Of a stretch of 5,258 nt of DNA, positions 1 through 5,258 are shown piece by piece. Positions within the stretch are counted from its first letter, which is position 1. Each line of letters begins with the position of its first letter. A program made the position numbers and the translations under genes. A model generated the notes under the pieces. That model was not told the origin of the DNA and searched no databases. It was given only the letters and a program-made list of their open reading frames with translations. The stretch comes from Planctomycetota bacterium. Its GTDB lineage: Bacteria > Planctomycetota > MHYJ01 > JACPRB01. The stretch lies in contig JACQFK010000364.1 of the NCBI GenBank assembly GCA_016200125.1, positions 1-5,258 of the forward strand. The letters run 5' to 3'.

Positions 1-1689
1 CCCGTAGGACATGTGCAGCAGCTCTCCCTTGAAGGGGCCCCAGGCGTTGCTGGTGACCCATACTTGGCCGCCGCCCGAGTTATCCACGTTCTTGGGCATC
101 CAGCAGATCGGCCGCGGCTGCTCCGAGGGATCGGGCTTCCCCTTCGCCGACTTGAGTTCGCGGTGCGCGCCGTCGACGACGCCGTTGAAGCTGCCGGGCT
201 TCACCCAGTGGATCGGGCAGACCGGCACCCAGGTGCCTTCGTTGTCCCCGCTGGTGACTTCCCCGTTGGGCCCGACGCCGATCCCGTTGTTCGCGCGGAA
301 GCCGGTGGCGAACACCTCCAGCTTCGAGCCGTCCGGCGCGACCTTGAGGATGCAGCCGTGATGCTTCGTGATCCGGTGGAAGCCGCCGCCGCCCGCGCGC
401 ACGGGACAGTTGAAGCCGAAGTAGAAGTTCCCCTTGGGATCCGTCTGCAGATCGAAGCAGAACGTGTGGAACGCGGTCGTCAGCTCCCAGTCGTTGTTGA
501 AGTTCTCGTAGAAGTCGGCCTCCCCGTCGCCGTTCAGATCGTGGAGCCGCGTGATCTGGTCGTGCCCCACGGTGTAGACCACGTCGTTGACGATGCGGAG
601 CCCGAGGGGCTGGTAAAGCCCGGTGGCGTAGCGCTTCCAGGTCAGCTTCTCGAGCGACGCGTCGATCCCCGAGACGATCCAGACGTCGCCGTCCCAGGTG
701 CAGACCGCCGCGCGGGTCATGTCGGAGAAGAAGTCGATCCCGCCGACGCGCATCTTCGCGTTCCAGGGGTTCTTCCAGGGAAGCGTGAGGTTGTCGACGA
801 CGTAGGGCCCCTTGTCCTTGGCCAGCACGCCCTGGGTGACGAGGGTCTCGGCCCAGCGGGCCGGGCCGCCCTTCGTGAGCGCGGCGAGGTCGGCGGGTTT
901 CGGGGAGGACTTCAGCAGCGCCGCGAAGGCTTCCGGGGCGCCCGTGCCGATCAGCAGCTTGAAAGTTCCCGCCTTCCCCGCCGGGAGCTGCAGGCGCAGC
1001 TGTCCTTCGATCGTCGCGATCTTCGCGCCTTCCGGCAGATTGACGCCGTCGACCCGCAGCTCCGGCGACGCCTTGGCGATCATCAGCTCCATCGGCAAGT
1101 CGGACGCTTCGACCTGCAGCGTCCGCGCCAGGGCGCCCGACTCCAGCGCGACCGTCTCGAGGACCGGCGTCTTCCCCACGGTGTAGGAGAAAATCGCCTG
1201 GCCGCCGTGGAGGTAGAGCCCGGTGTAGCGGCCCCAGTCGCGAGGGAGAGGGCCGGGCGGCGGCAGCGGCGCGATCGAGTCCGGGCGCGGATCCTTGAAG
1301 CTGCCGTCCTTGGCCCATCCCGGGCCGTGGGGCGTCTCGAAGAGGGGCGCGGCGCCGAGGGTCGGACTGGGACCGTGGGCCCCGTCGAAGATCACCCCCG
1401 TGAACTTGATCGGCGTGCCCAGCCAGCCGGCGGAGAGGCGGAGGTTGTCGCTGTCGAAGACGGCCCCGGCGCTCCAGTCGTCGGCCAGCTTGATGAGAAA
1501 GCCGCTGGCGGTGACGTCGCCTTCGAAATTGCCGCTGTTGTTGTCGAACTTTCCGCCGGGCCGGCTCATGACGGCGCAGGAGAGATAGGGCCCGAAGTCC
1601 ATGCCCGGGCCTTTTTTCTTGTCCTGCGCGCCCCGCGCCTCGCCCAGGAGCGCGGCGCCCACCAGGATCAGGATCCCGCTGCGTCGCAT
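1..1689 (-). CDS. Secreted DUF6797-type protein with beta-propeller dehydrogenase-like region (3' end missing)
   Basis: This is an uninterrupted 563-codon frame, open at the left edge, so the C-terminus is outside the window. It begins ATG CGA CGC and opens with a Sec-type signal peptide: basic MRR, a hydrophobic stretch at residues 6-16 and a likely cut after G20 (A18-R-G20). Residues about 30-160 (MDFGPYL, then FDSDNLRLSAGW and DWGRYTGLYLHG) resemble the DUF6797 N-terminal domain common in planctomycete secreted proteins. Residues about 355-563 look like a glucose/sorbosone-dehydrogenase-type propeller: YQPLGL, an EF-hand-like loop DLNGDGEADFYE at 384-395, GCILKVAPDG and ATGFRANNGIGVGPNGEV. 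Homologues are often longer and may carry a C-terminal cytochrome c or other domain, which cannot be judged here. The start lies 19 bases after the dehydratase stop, so it is probably co-transcribed with it. No good Shine-Dalgarno precedes this ATG. The family call is from memory of the motifs; the substrate is unknown. Confidence 0.85.
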   Translation of the reverse strand, partial: MRRSGILILVGAALLGEARGAQDKKKGPGMDFGPYLSCAVMSRPGGKFDNNSGNFEGDVTASGFLIKLADDWSAGAVFDSDNLRLSAGWLGTPIKFTGVIFDGAHGPSPTLGAAPLFETPHGPGWAKDGSFKDPRPDSIAPLPPPGPLPRDWGRYTGLYLHGGQAIFSYTVGKTPVLETVALESGALARTLQVEASDLPMELMIAKASPELRVDGVNLPEGAKIATIEGQLRLQLPAGKAGTFKLLIGTGAPEAFAALLKSSPKPADLAALTKGGPARWAETLVTQGVLAKDKGPYVVDNLTLPWKNPWNAKMRVGGIDFFSDMTRAAVCTWDGDVWIVSGIDASLEKLTWKRYATGLYQPLGLRIVNDVVYTVGHDQITRLHDLNGDGEADFYENFNNDWELTTAFHTFCFDLQTDPKGNFYFGFNCPVRAGGGGFHRITKHHGCILKVAPDGSKLEVFATGFRANNGIGVGPNGEVTSGDNEGTWVPVCPIHWVKPGSFNGVVDGAHRELKSAKGKPDPSEQPRPICWMPKNVDNSGGGQVWVTSNAWGPFKGELLHMSYG

Positions 1690-1708
1690 GCCAAGTAATA
1701 GCGCGGGA

Positions 1709-2980
1709 TCACCAGTCCATGACGGAACCGTCGTCGGCGTCGTACTCCTCGCGGTTCTTCCACGTGTGGTCGATCTTGTCGGCCATCAGGGCGTCGTCCA
1801 GCTCGACGCCGAGGCCCGGGCCCGTCGGCAGGTCGAGATATCCCTCGCGGACCTTGAAGGGCGTCTTGACGTAGCCTTCCCCGAGGCTGACCTGCTCCTG
1901 GCAGAGGAAGTTGGGGATGGACGCGGAGATCTGGACCCCCGCGGCGAGCGAGATGGGGCCGAGCGGGTTGTGCGGCGCGATCGTGGCGTAGAAGGCCTCG
2001 GCCATGCCGGCGATGAGGCGGACCTCGGTGATGCCGCCCGCGTGGCAGAGGTCGGGCTGGAGCACGACCGCCGCCTTCTTCTCCAGGATCTCGCGGAAGC
2101 CCCCCTTGGTGAAGACGCGCTCGCCGGTCGCGATCGGGAGATGCGTCCCGCGCGCGATCTCGGCCATCACGTCGGTCTCCTGGCAGTTGATGGGTTCCTC
2201 GATGAACATCGGCAGGTGCGGCTCCAGCGCCTTGATGAGCACCTTGGCGAGCGCCGCGCTGATCGCGCCGTGGAAGTCGATGGCGATGTCGCAGTCCGGC
2301 CCCGCCGCCTCGCGCAGCGCCCCGAAGGCCTCCGCGACCTTGCCGACGAAGGTCGGCGACTCGATGAAGCGCGCGGGCCGCATCTTGGCGGGCCCGCACT
2401 TGAAGGCCGTGAAGCCCTGGGCCTTCTTCTGCTTGATGAGGTCCGGCTTGCCCGCGTGGGCGTAGACGCGGACCCGGTCCCGCGTCGGCCCGCCCAGCAG
2501 TTCGTAGACGGGAACGCCGAAGGCCTTGCCCTTGATGTCCCAGAGCGCCTGGTCGATGCCGCTGAGCGCGGAGGTCAGGATCGGCCCGCCCCGGTAGAAG
2601 GCGTGGCGGTAGATCGCTTGCCAGTGATGCACGACGCGCCGCGGATCCTTGCCGATCAGGTACGGCGCGATCTCCTCGATGGCGGTGCGGCACGTGAGAG
2701 CGCGGCCTTCCGTGATCGGCTCGCCGAGGCCCACGATGCCCGAGTCGGTGTGGATCTTCAGGAAGAGCCAGCGCGGCTTGACGAGGAAGGTCTCGAGCTT
2801 GGTGATCTTGAGCGCCCCGCCCACGCGGTCGAGCTTGCGCAGTTCCGCCGGCATCATCGCCGGCTGGGCGTAGGGCACGTCCTTTTCCGCCGTCGAGGTG
2901 GCCGCGCAACCCCCCAGCGTCCCGACGCCGACCGCCCCGAAGAAGCTCTTCAGGAATTCCCGCCGCGCTTGTGCGTCCAT
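1709..2980 (-). CDS. Exported D-galactonate dehydratase-like enzyme (enolase superfamily, Tat lipoprotein)
   Basis: This 423-residue protein belongs to the mandelate racemase/muconate lactonizing group of the enolase superfamily and most resembles D-galactonate dehydratase (DgoD), which removes water from D-galactonate to give 2-keto-3-deoxygalactonate. Visible motifs are D235-F-H237-G, F-I-E261-E-P, G-E287-R, Q-P-D310 with HAGGITE, A-P-H337-NPLGPI and Q-E362-Q. The spacings from D235 (26, 26, 50 and 25 residues) match those I recall for E. coli DgoD D183, E209, E235, H285 and E310, so metal ligands and both catalytic histidines (H237, H337) look intact. The N-terminus reads ARREFLKSFFG, then a hydrophobic stretch and LGGC at 22-25: a twin-arginine signal with a lipobox, implying export and lipid anchoring. 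I chose the ATG at 2980 over one 14 codons upstream because it has an AGGGAGG five bases away and puts the Tat motif at the very N-terminus. True substrate is unproven; other acid-sugar dehydratases are possible. Confidence 0.9.
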   Translation of the reverse strand: MDAQARREFLKSFFGAVGVGTLGGCAATSTAEKDVPYAQPAMMPAELRKLDRVGGALKITKLETFLVKPRWLFLKIHTDSGIVGLGEPITEGRALTCRTAIEEIAPYLIGKDPRRVVHHWQAIYRHAFYRGGPILTSALSGIDQALWDIKGKAFGVPVYELLGGPTRDRVRVYAHAGKPDLIKQKKAQGFTAFKCGPAKMRPARFIESPTFVGKVAEAFGALREAAGPDCDIAIDFHGAISAALAKVLIKALEPHLPMFIEEPINCQETDVMAEIARGTHLPIATGERVFTKGGFREILEKKAAVVLQPDLCHAGGITEVRLIAGMAEAFYATIAPHNPLGPISLAAGVQISASIPNFLCQEQVSLGEGYVKTPFKVREGYLDLPTGPGLGVELDDALMADKIDHTWKNREEYDADDGSVMDW

Positions 2981-2985
2981 GCCAT

Positions 2986-2992
2986 CCTCCCT
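2986..2992 (-). promoter_or_regulatory. Strong Shine-Dalgarno deciding the dehydratase start
   Basis: On the minus strand AGGGAGG lies five bases before the ATG at 2980. It supports this start over the in-frame ATG at 3022, which would add 14 residues ahead of the Tat signal and lies inside the left arm of the inverted repeat. It is the strongest ribosome-binding site in the window. Confidence 0.8.
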
Positions 2993-2996
2993 GACC

Positions 2997-3084
2997 TTCC
3001 AACGTCGCTGGAACGGTAGCACTTGCCCTGTAGAGGGAACAATGGCCGAGGGTCCGAAGTGCTACCGAATCAACGACGTTGGAA
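2997..3084. repeat. Long imperfect inverted repeat, 28-bp arms with a 32-bp spacer
   Basis: The arms are 2997-3024 and 3057-3084. They match at 24 of 28 positions, with perfect outer 11-bp (TTCCAACGTCG/CGACGTTGGAA) and inner 11-bp (CGGTAGCACTT/AAGTGCTACCG) blocks. Each arm also contains its own smaller dyad: TTCCA-N7-TGGAA in the left arm (2997-3013) and CAACG-A-CGTTG in the right arm (3071-3081), centred 71 bp apart. The spacer has a small CCCT-GTAG-AGGG hairpin at 3026-3037. It fills most of the gap between the dioxygenase stop and the dehydratase ribosome-binding site. No T-run follows it on the minus strand and I see no flanking target duplication. It could be a MITE or REP-like palindrome, a twin operator, or an RNA structure in the 5' leader. 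Confidence 0.85.
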
Positions 3085-3086
3085 TG

Positions 3087-3100
3087 GCCGCAGTTGCGGC
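3087..3100. other. Short perfect hairpin after the dioxygenase gene
   Basis: GCCGCAGTTGCGGC is a perfect 14-bp palindrome that starts five bases beyond the dioxygenase stop codon. In minus-strand RNA it would form GCCGC-AACT-GCGGC. It is followed there by CATTCC rather than a U-run, so it is not a canonical intrinsic terminator. It might still protect the 3' end or help Rho-dependent termination between the two gene pairs. The palindrome is certain; any function is a guess. Confidence 0.5.
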
Positions 3101-3105
3101 TTCCT

Positions 3106-3900
3106 TCAGGACTGGAGTTCGAAGGAGCGCATGGAGAGGTTGCCGTAGTGGAAGCCTTCGAAAAGGGTGGAAACGCGGTCTCCGGGCAAGGCCGCGCCCA
3201 GCACGAAGAAGATCGGATCGAAGTGCTCCGAGGTCGGCACCGCCTCGGAGGCGTGAGGGGCGTCCTTGCGATACGCGGCGATCGCAGCGGCATCGAGCGT
3301 CTTTACCCGGTCGCGGATCCAGCCGTCGAATTCCTTCGCCCAGTCCTCCTCCGGCGCCTGCTTGTCGTCAAAGCGGACCCGCCGCAGGTTGTGGACGATG
3401 CCGCCGCTGCCGACCAGCAGCACGCCGCGGTCGCGGAGGGGCGCCAGCGCCCTTCCGACCTGGACACCTTCCTCCGGCGTTCTCGGAACGGGAAGGGAGA
3501 CCTCGACCACCGGAAGGCTTGCCGCCGGAAACGCATGAAGAAGCGGCACCCAGGCGCCGTGATCCAGTCCGCGGCTCCCGTCCAGGGCCGCCTTCAGGCC
3601 TGACTCCTCGAGCCGCTTCACGATCTCCGCCGCAAGCGCGGGATCACCGGGGCTGGGATAGCGGAGGTCATAGAGCTCCGGCGGAAACCCGGAGAAATCG
3701 TAGATCAGCGGAGGCCGCGGGCTTCCCGTCACCCGGACCGCTCCCCGGGCCTCCCAGTGGGCGGAGACCACGACGATGGTCCGGGGCCGCAGGGCGCCGC
3801 CCCATCGGCTCAGCATCTCTGTGACGCCGTCGCGCTCGACGGCCAGCATCGGAGAGCCGTGGGCGAGATACGTCGCGGGCAGGCGGACCGGGGAAGCCAT
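3106..3900 (-). CDS. 4,5-DOPA dioxygenase-type extradiol enzyme (LigB family, YgiD-like)
   Basis: This complete 264-residue protein matches the class III extradiol dioxygenase (LigB/DODA) family in length and motif order. Members use a single non-haem metal to open catechol-type rings, as in DOPA to 4,5-seco-DOPA; the bacterial YgiD group is mostly of unknown natural substrate. Visible motifs are A-H14-G-S-P, S-A-H48-W-E, L-D-H114-G-A-W-V-P, G-S-G-G-I-V-H170-N and S-E-H226-F-D-P. By family analogy H14, H48 and H226 are the likely metal ligands, with H114 and H170 in the active site. There is no signal peptide or membrane segment, so it should be cytoplasmic. The ATG follows the stop of the upstream YdjM-like gene with no gap (TGAATG), with GGAG six bases ahead, indicating coupled translation. 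No other ring-degradation gene is present here, so the aromatic substrate remains open. Confidence 0.93.
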   Translation of the reverse strand: MASPVRLPATYLAHGSPMLAVERDGVTEMLSRWGGALRPRTIVVVSAHWEARGAVRVTGSPRPPLIYDFSGFPPELYDLRYPSPGDPALAAEIVKRLEESGLKAALDGSRGLDHGAWVPLLHAFPAASLPVVEVSLPVPRTPEEGVQVGRALAPLRDRGVLLVGSGGIVHNLRRVRFDDKQAPEEDWAKEFDGWIRDRVKTLDAAAIAAYRKDAPHASEAVPTSEHFDPIFFVLGAALPGDRVSTLFEGFHYGNLSMRSFELQS

Positions 3901-4554
3901 TCACTTCTCCAACGCGCAGGCCGGGCACTTGATTCGAAACCGCCAGTTGATGCGGCCGTGCCTCATGCAGGTGGGCCTGGAGCAGGTGTCGCAGGCGTTG
4001 TTGCAGGGCGCCGGACACGCGGAGCAGCTCTGATCCTTTTTACGGAAGGCGTTGAGGAAAATCCGGTCGAGCCTCGGACTCAACAGTTCGAGCGGCGTCA
4101 CCGGCTTCCAAAAGACCAGGAGCCAGGGCAGGATCATGAACGTGTAGGCAAGCCACGTATTGAGCGGGTGACCCAGCGCCCACATCGGCTGGAAGGCATA
4201 GCCCAGGTCGCTGAAGGGCCAGAACAGGCAGACATCCCAGCCCGAGAGCTTCAGGTCGGTCAGGAGGTGGGACGCGAAGCAGACCGCGACGAGAACTCCG
4301 GCGACCAGCCGTTCGCGCAGCGGCCGTCCCCAAAAGTGGACGAGCGCGGCGATCACGACGGCGGCGCCGAGAAAGACATTGTGACCCGGCTTGTGATGCC
4401 AGCGATGATAGTGCTCGTAGCCGAAGACGATCGGCACCGCATCGATGTCCGGAAGGATGGCGGACCAGAAGCACCAGGCGCGGAGGCGGCGGTCGCCGTT
4501 CGGCGCCAGCACGCCGATCACCCAGCCCAGCCCCGCATGCGTCTGACCGTACAC
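3901..4554 (-). CDS. YdjM-family inner-membrane putative metal-dependent hydrolase with Cys-rich C-terminal tail
   Basis: This 217-residue protein carries the signature of the YdjM/DUF457 (PF04307) membrane-bound putative hydrolases: H6 near the N-terminus, LPDIDAV at 34-40, a histidine cluster HYHRWHHKPGHN at 48-59 and SHLLTDLKLSGWD with LFWPFSD at 95-116. These His/Asp residues probably bind metal; the reaction is unknown in the family. Hydrophobic stretches at about 61-75, 82-99 and 132-149 suggest membrane helices. After about residue 175 the protein departs from the family core: C177, C180, C184, C188, C191, C196, C210 and C213, plus H199, form a compact zinc-ribbon- or Fe-S-like tail. 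The start is GTG at 4554, giving the usual short lead to the first histidine. The nearest purine-rich stretch is 16 bases upstream, too far to be a good ribosome-binding site, so the transcript may be leaderless. It is first of a coupled pair with the dioxygenase gene and divergent from the TPR lipoprotein gene. Confidence 0.85.
   Translation of the reverse strand: MYGQTHAGLGWVIGVLAPNGDRRLRAWCFWSAILPDIDAVPIVFGYEHYHRWHHKPGHNVFLGAAVVIAALVHFWGRPLRERLVAGVLVAVCFASHLLTDLKLSGWDVCLFWPFSDLGYAFQPMWALGHPLNTWLAYTFMILPWLLVFWKPVTPLELLSPRLDRIFLNAFRKKDQSCSACPAPCNNACDTCSRPTCMRHGRINWRFRIKCPACALEK
3907..3910 (-). promoter_or_regulatory. Shine-Dalgarno inside the upstream gene, coupling dioxygenase translation
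   Basis: GGAG (in TTGGAGAAG) lies within the last codons of the YdjM-like gene, six bases before the dioxygenase ATG. Together with the TGAATG junction it points to reinitiation or coupled translation. Confidence 0.65.
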
Positions 4555-4601
4555 CGCACGTACTATAACACTCCCCTTCCCGGCCGTGGTATTCTGGCGC
4601 G
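4555..4601. promoter_or_regulatory. Divergent intergenic region with a possible bidirectional -10 element
   Basis: These 47 bases separate two divergent genes. At 4561-4570 the sequence TACTATAACA gives TATAAC on the plus strand (4564-4569) and TATAGT on the minus strand (4562-4567), each a near match to the TATAAT -10 box. For the plus gene a CTGACC (4543-4548), 15 bases upstream, is a 4/6 match to the -35 box and would give a leader of about 25 bases. For the minus gene transcription would begin at or very near its GTG, giving a leaderless message; no good -35 is visible on that side. This is the only AT-rich stretch nearby. It is a prediction from pattern alone. Confidence 0.45.
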
Positions 4602-5258
4602 ATGAGAGCGGCTCTCGCGGCGCTGGGGATGATCTGGGCGAGCGGCTGCGCGTCGACCCCGTCGATGCCCACGGACCCCACCTGGCGGCAGGTGACGCTC
4701 ACGACGGAAGAACGGCACCGCGATCCCCTGCCCGACGCCGTCCGGCTCATCGACCTCAGGGAGACTCCCGGAAACCTCGACCACGCCATCGCCCTCCTTC
4801 GCTGGCATGCCGAACGGAAGCCCGGGTCCGTTGAGCTGCAGCGCCTCCTCGCCGAGGCCCATTCTCGCTCCGCCGAGGCGCTCGACTTGCAAAAAGAAGA
4901 AGACCGGGCTCCCCACCTGTATCACCGGACCCAGGGACGGGAGCACGCCGAGGCAGCCCTCAAACTGGCCCCCGAGGACGGCGTCGCCCGCTACTGGCTC
5001 GCCGCGAACCTGCTGCACGCCGCCGACGGGGAGCGATCCCTCGGCCGCGCCAAGGCCGCGCTCGCGGAACTCGACCGCGCCGACAAGCTCGCGCCGGAGG
5101 TCGACGCCGGCGGCCCCGCCCGCCTGCGCGGCAAGGTGCTCCACGAGATGCCGGGGCTCTTCGGAGGCTCCAACGCCCGCGCGATCGCCAGCTTCCGCCG
5201 CGCCCTCGACCTCGCGCCGGACTGCTCGACCACGCATCTCTGGCTGGCCGAGACCTAC
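4602..5258 (+). CDS. TPR-repeat lipoprotein, possibly TRAP-transporter TatT-like (3' end missing)
   Basis: This is an uninterrupted frame of 219 codons, open at the right edge. The N-terminus MRAALAALGMIWASGC is a short lipoprotein signal with Cys16 as the likely acylated residue, followed by a Ser/Thr/Pro-rich linker. From about residue 58 the protein is helical and TPR-like: LDHAIALLRWHAERKPGSVE (59-78), HAEAALKLAPEDGVARYWLA (115-134), KAALAELDRADKLAP (151-165) and ARAIASFRRALDLAPDCSTT (192-211). The segment PGLFGGSNARAIASFRRAL, with its GG before a final TPR-like helix, recalls the T component (TatT) of some TRAP transporters, though no TRAP permease gene is visible. It probably sits on a periplasmic membrane face as a protein-protein scaffold. 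No clear Shine-Dalgarno precedes the ATG; the choice rests on the signal peptide, and an internal ATG at codon 10 would destroy it. Confidence 0.8.
   Translation, partial: MRAALAALGMIWASGCASTPSMPTDPTWRQVTLTTEERHRDPLPDAVRLIDLRETPGNLDHAIALLRWHAERKPGSVELQRLLAEAHSRSAEALDLQKEEDRAPHLYHRTQGREHAEAALKLAPEDGVARYWLAANLLHAADGERSLGRAKAALAELDRADKLAPEVDAGGPARLRGKVLHEMPGLFGGSNARAIASFRRALDLAPDCSTTHLWLAETY

Noticed and set aside
13..1698. 561-codon plus-strand open frame opposite the propeller gene
   Set aside because: It is a GC-driven shadow of the DUF6797/propeller gene. The composition is low-complexity (R, E, V, A, D) and it has no family motif.
1601..3019. Long plus-strand open frame opposite the dehydratase gene
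   Set aside because: It is antisense to a gene with full catalytic motifs; its translation is Arg/Asp/Leu/Val-rich with no recognisable domain, typical of high-GC shadow frames.
2981..3022. Upstream ATG at 3022 as the dehydratase start
   Set aside because: It would place 14 charged residues before the Tat motif, lies in the inverted repeat and lacks the strong AGGGAGG site of the ATG at 2980.
2985..3096. Insertion sequence or transposon with terminal repeats and target duplication
   Set aside because: No transposase frame lies between the arms and the bases just outside them (ctgacc and tggccg) are not direct repeats. A non-autonomous element remains possible but unproven.
2997..3100. Rho-independent terminator after the dioxygenase gene
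   Set aside because: Stems are present but neither is followed by a T-run on the minus strand, and the long stem has a 32-base spacer. I keep the elements as repeat/hairpin only.
1668..3293. 541-codon minus-strand frame overlapping the dehydratase in another frame
   Set aside because: It is Arg/Gly/Pro-rich, overlaps two well-supported genes and has no motif.
3757..4605. Plus-strand open frame opposite the YdjM-like gene and the dioxygenase start
   Set aside because: It is antisense to two genes with clear motifs and lacks any recognisable domain.

Overview
This high-GC window (roughly two-thirds G+C by eye) reads as chromosome of a Gram-negative bacterium, most likely from the Planctomycetota or the wider PVC group. 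The pointers are a secreted protein that opens with a DUF6797-like region, a twin-arginine lipoprotein member of the enolase superfamily, and leaderless or weakly Shine-Dalgarno-led genes at high GC. Acidobacteriota cannot be excluded. The taxonomic call is inference from family content; there is no marker gene here. I see no tRNA, rRNA, CRISPR array, integrase or transposase.

Layout. Four genes lie on the minus strand and one on the plus strand. Transcription of the minus genes runs from about 4554 down to 1. First comes a YdjM-type membrane hydrolase with an unusual cysteine-rich tail (3901-4554, GTG start). It is followed with no gap (TGAATG junction) by a 4,5-DOPA-dioxygenase-type LigB-family enzyme (3106-3900). 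A 125-bp gap then holds a short perfect hairpin and a long 28-bp inverted repeat. Below it lies a D-galactonate-dehydratase-like enzyme carrying a Tat/lipobox export signal (1709-2980). Nineteen bases further on is a secreted DUF6797/beta-propeller protein that runs off the left edge (1-1689). To the right, a 47-bp divergent intergenic region separates the YdjM-like gene from a plus-strand TPR lipoprotein that runs off the right edge (4602-5258).

How the genes may work together. The galactonate-dehydratase-like lipoprotein and the propeller protein look like a two-gene (or longer) exported sugar or sugar-acid processing unit: both carry export signals and they are close and co-directional. 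The YdjM-like/dioxygenase pair is translationally coupled, but I know of no shared pathway for them. The most unusual items are the nested inverted repeat just upstream of the dehydratase ribosome-binding site, the eight-cysteine tail on the YdjM-like protein, and the export signal on an enzyme whose best-known relative is cytoplasmic. I found no clear evidence of a wholly new system.
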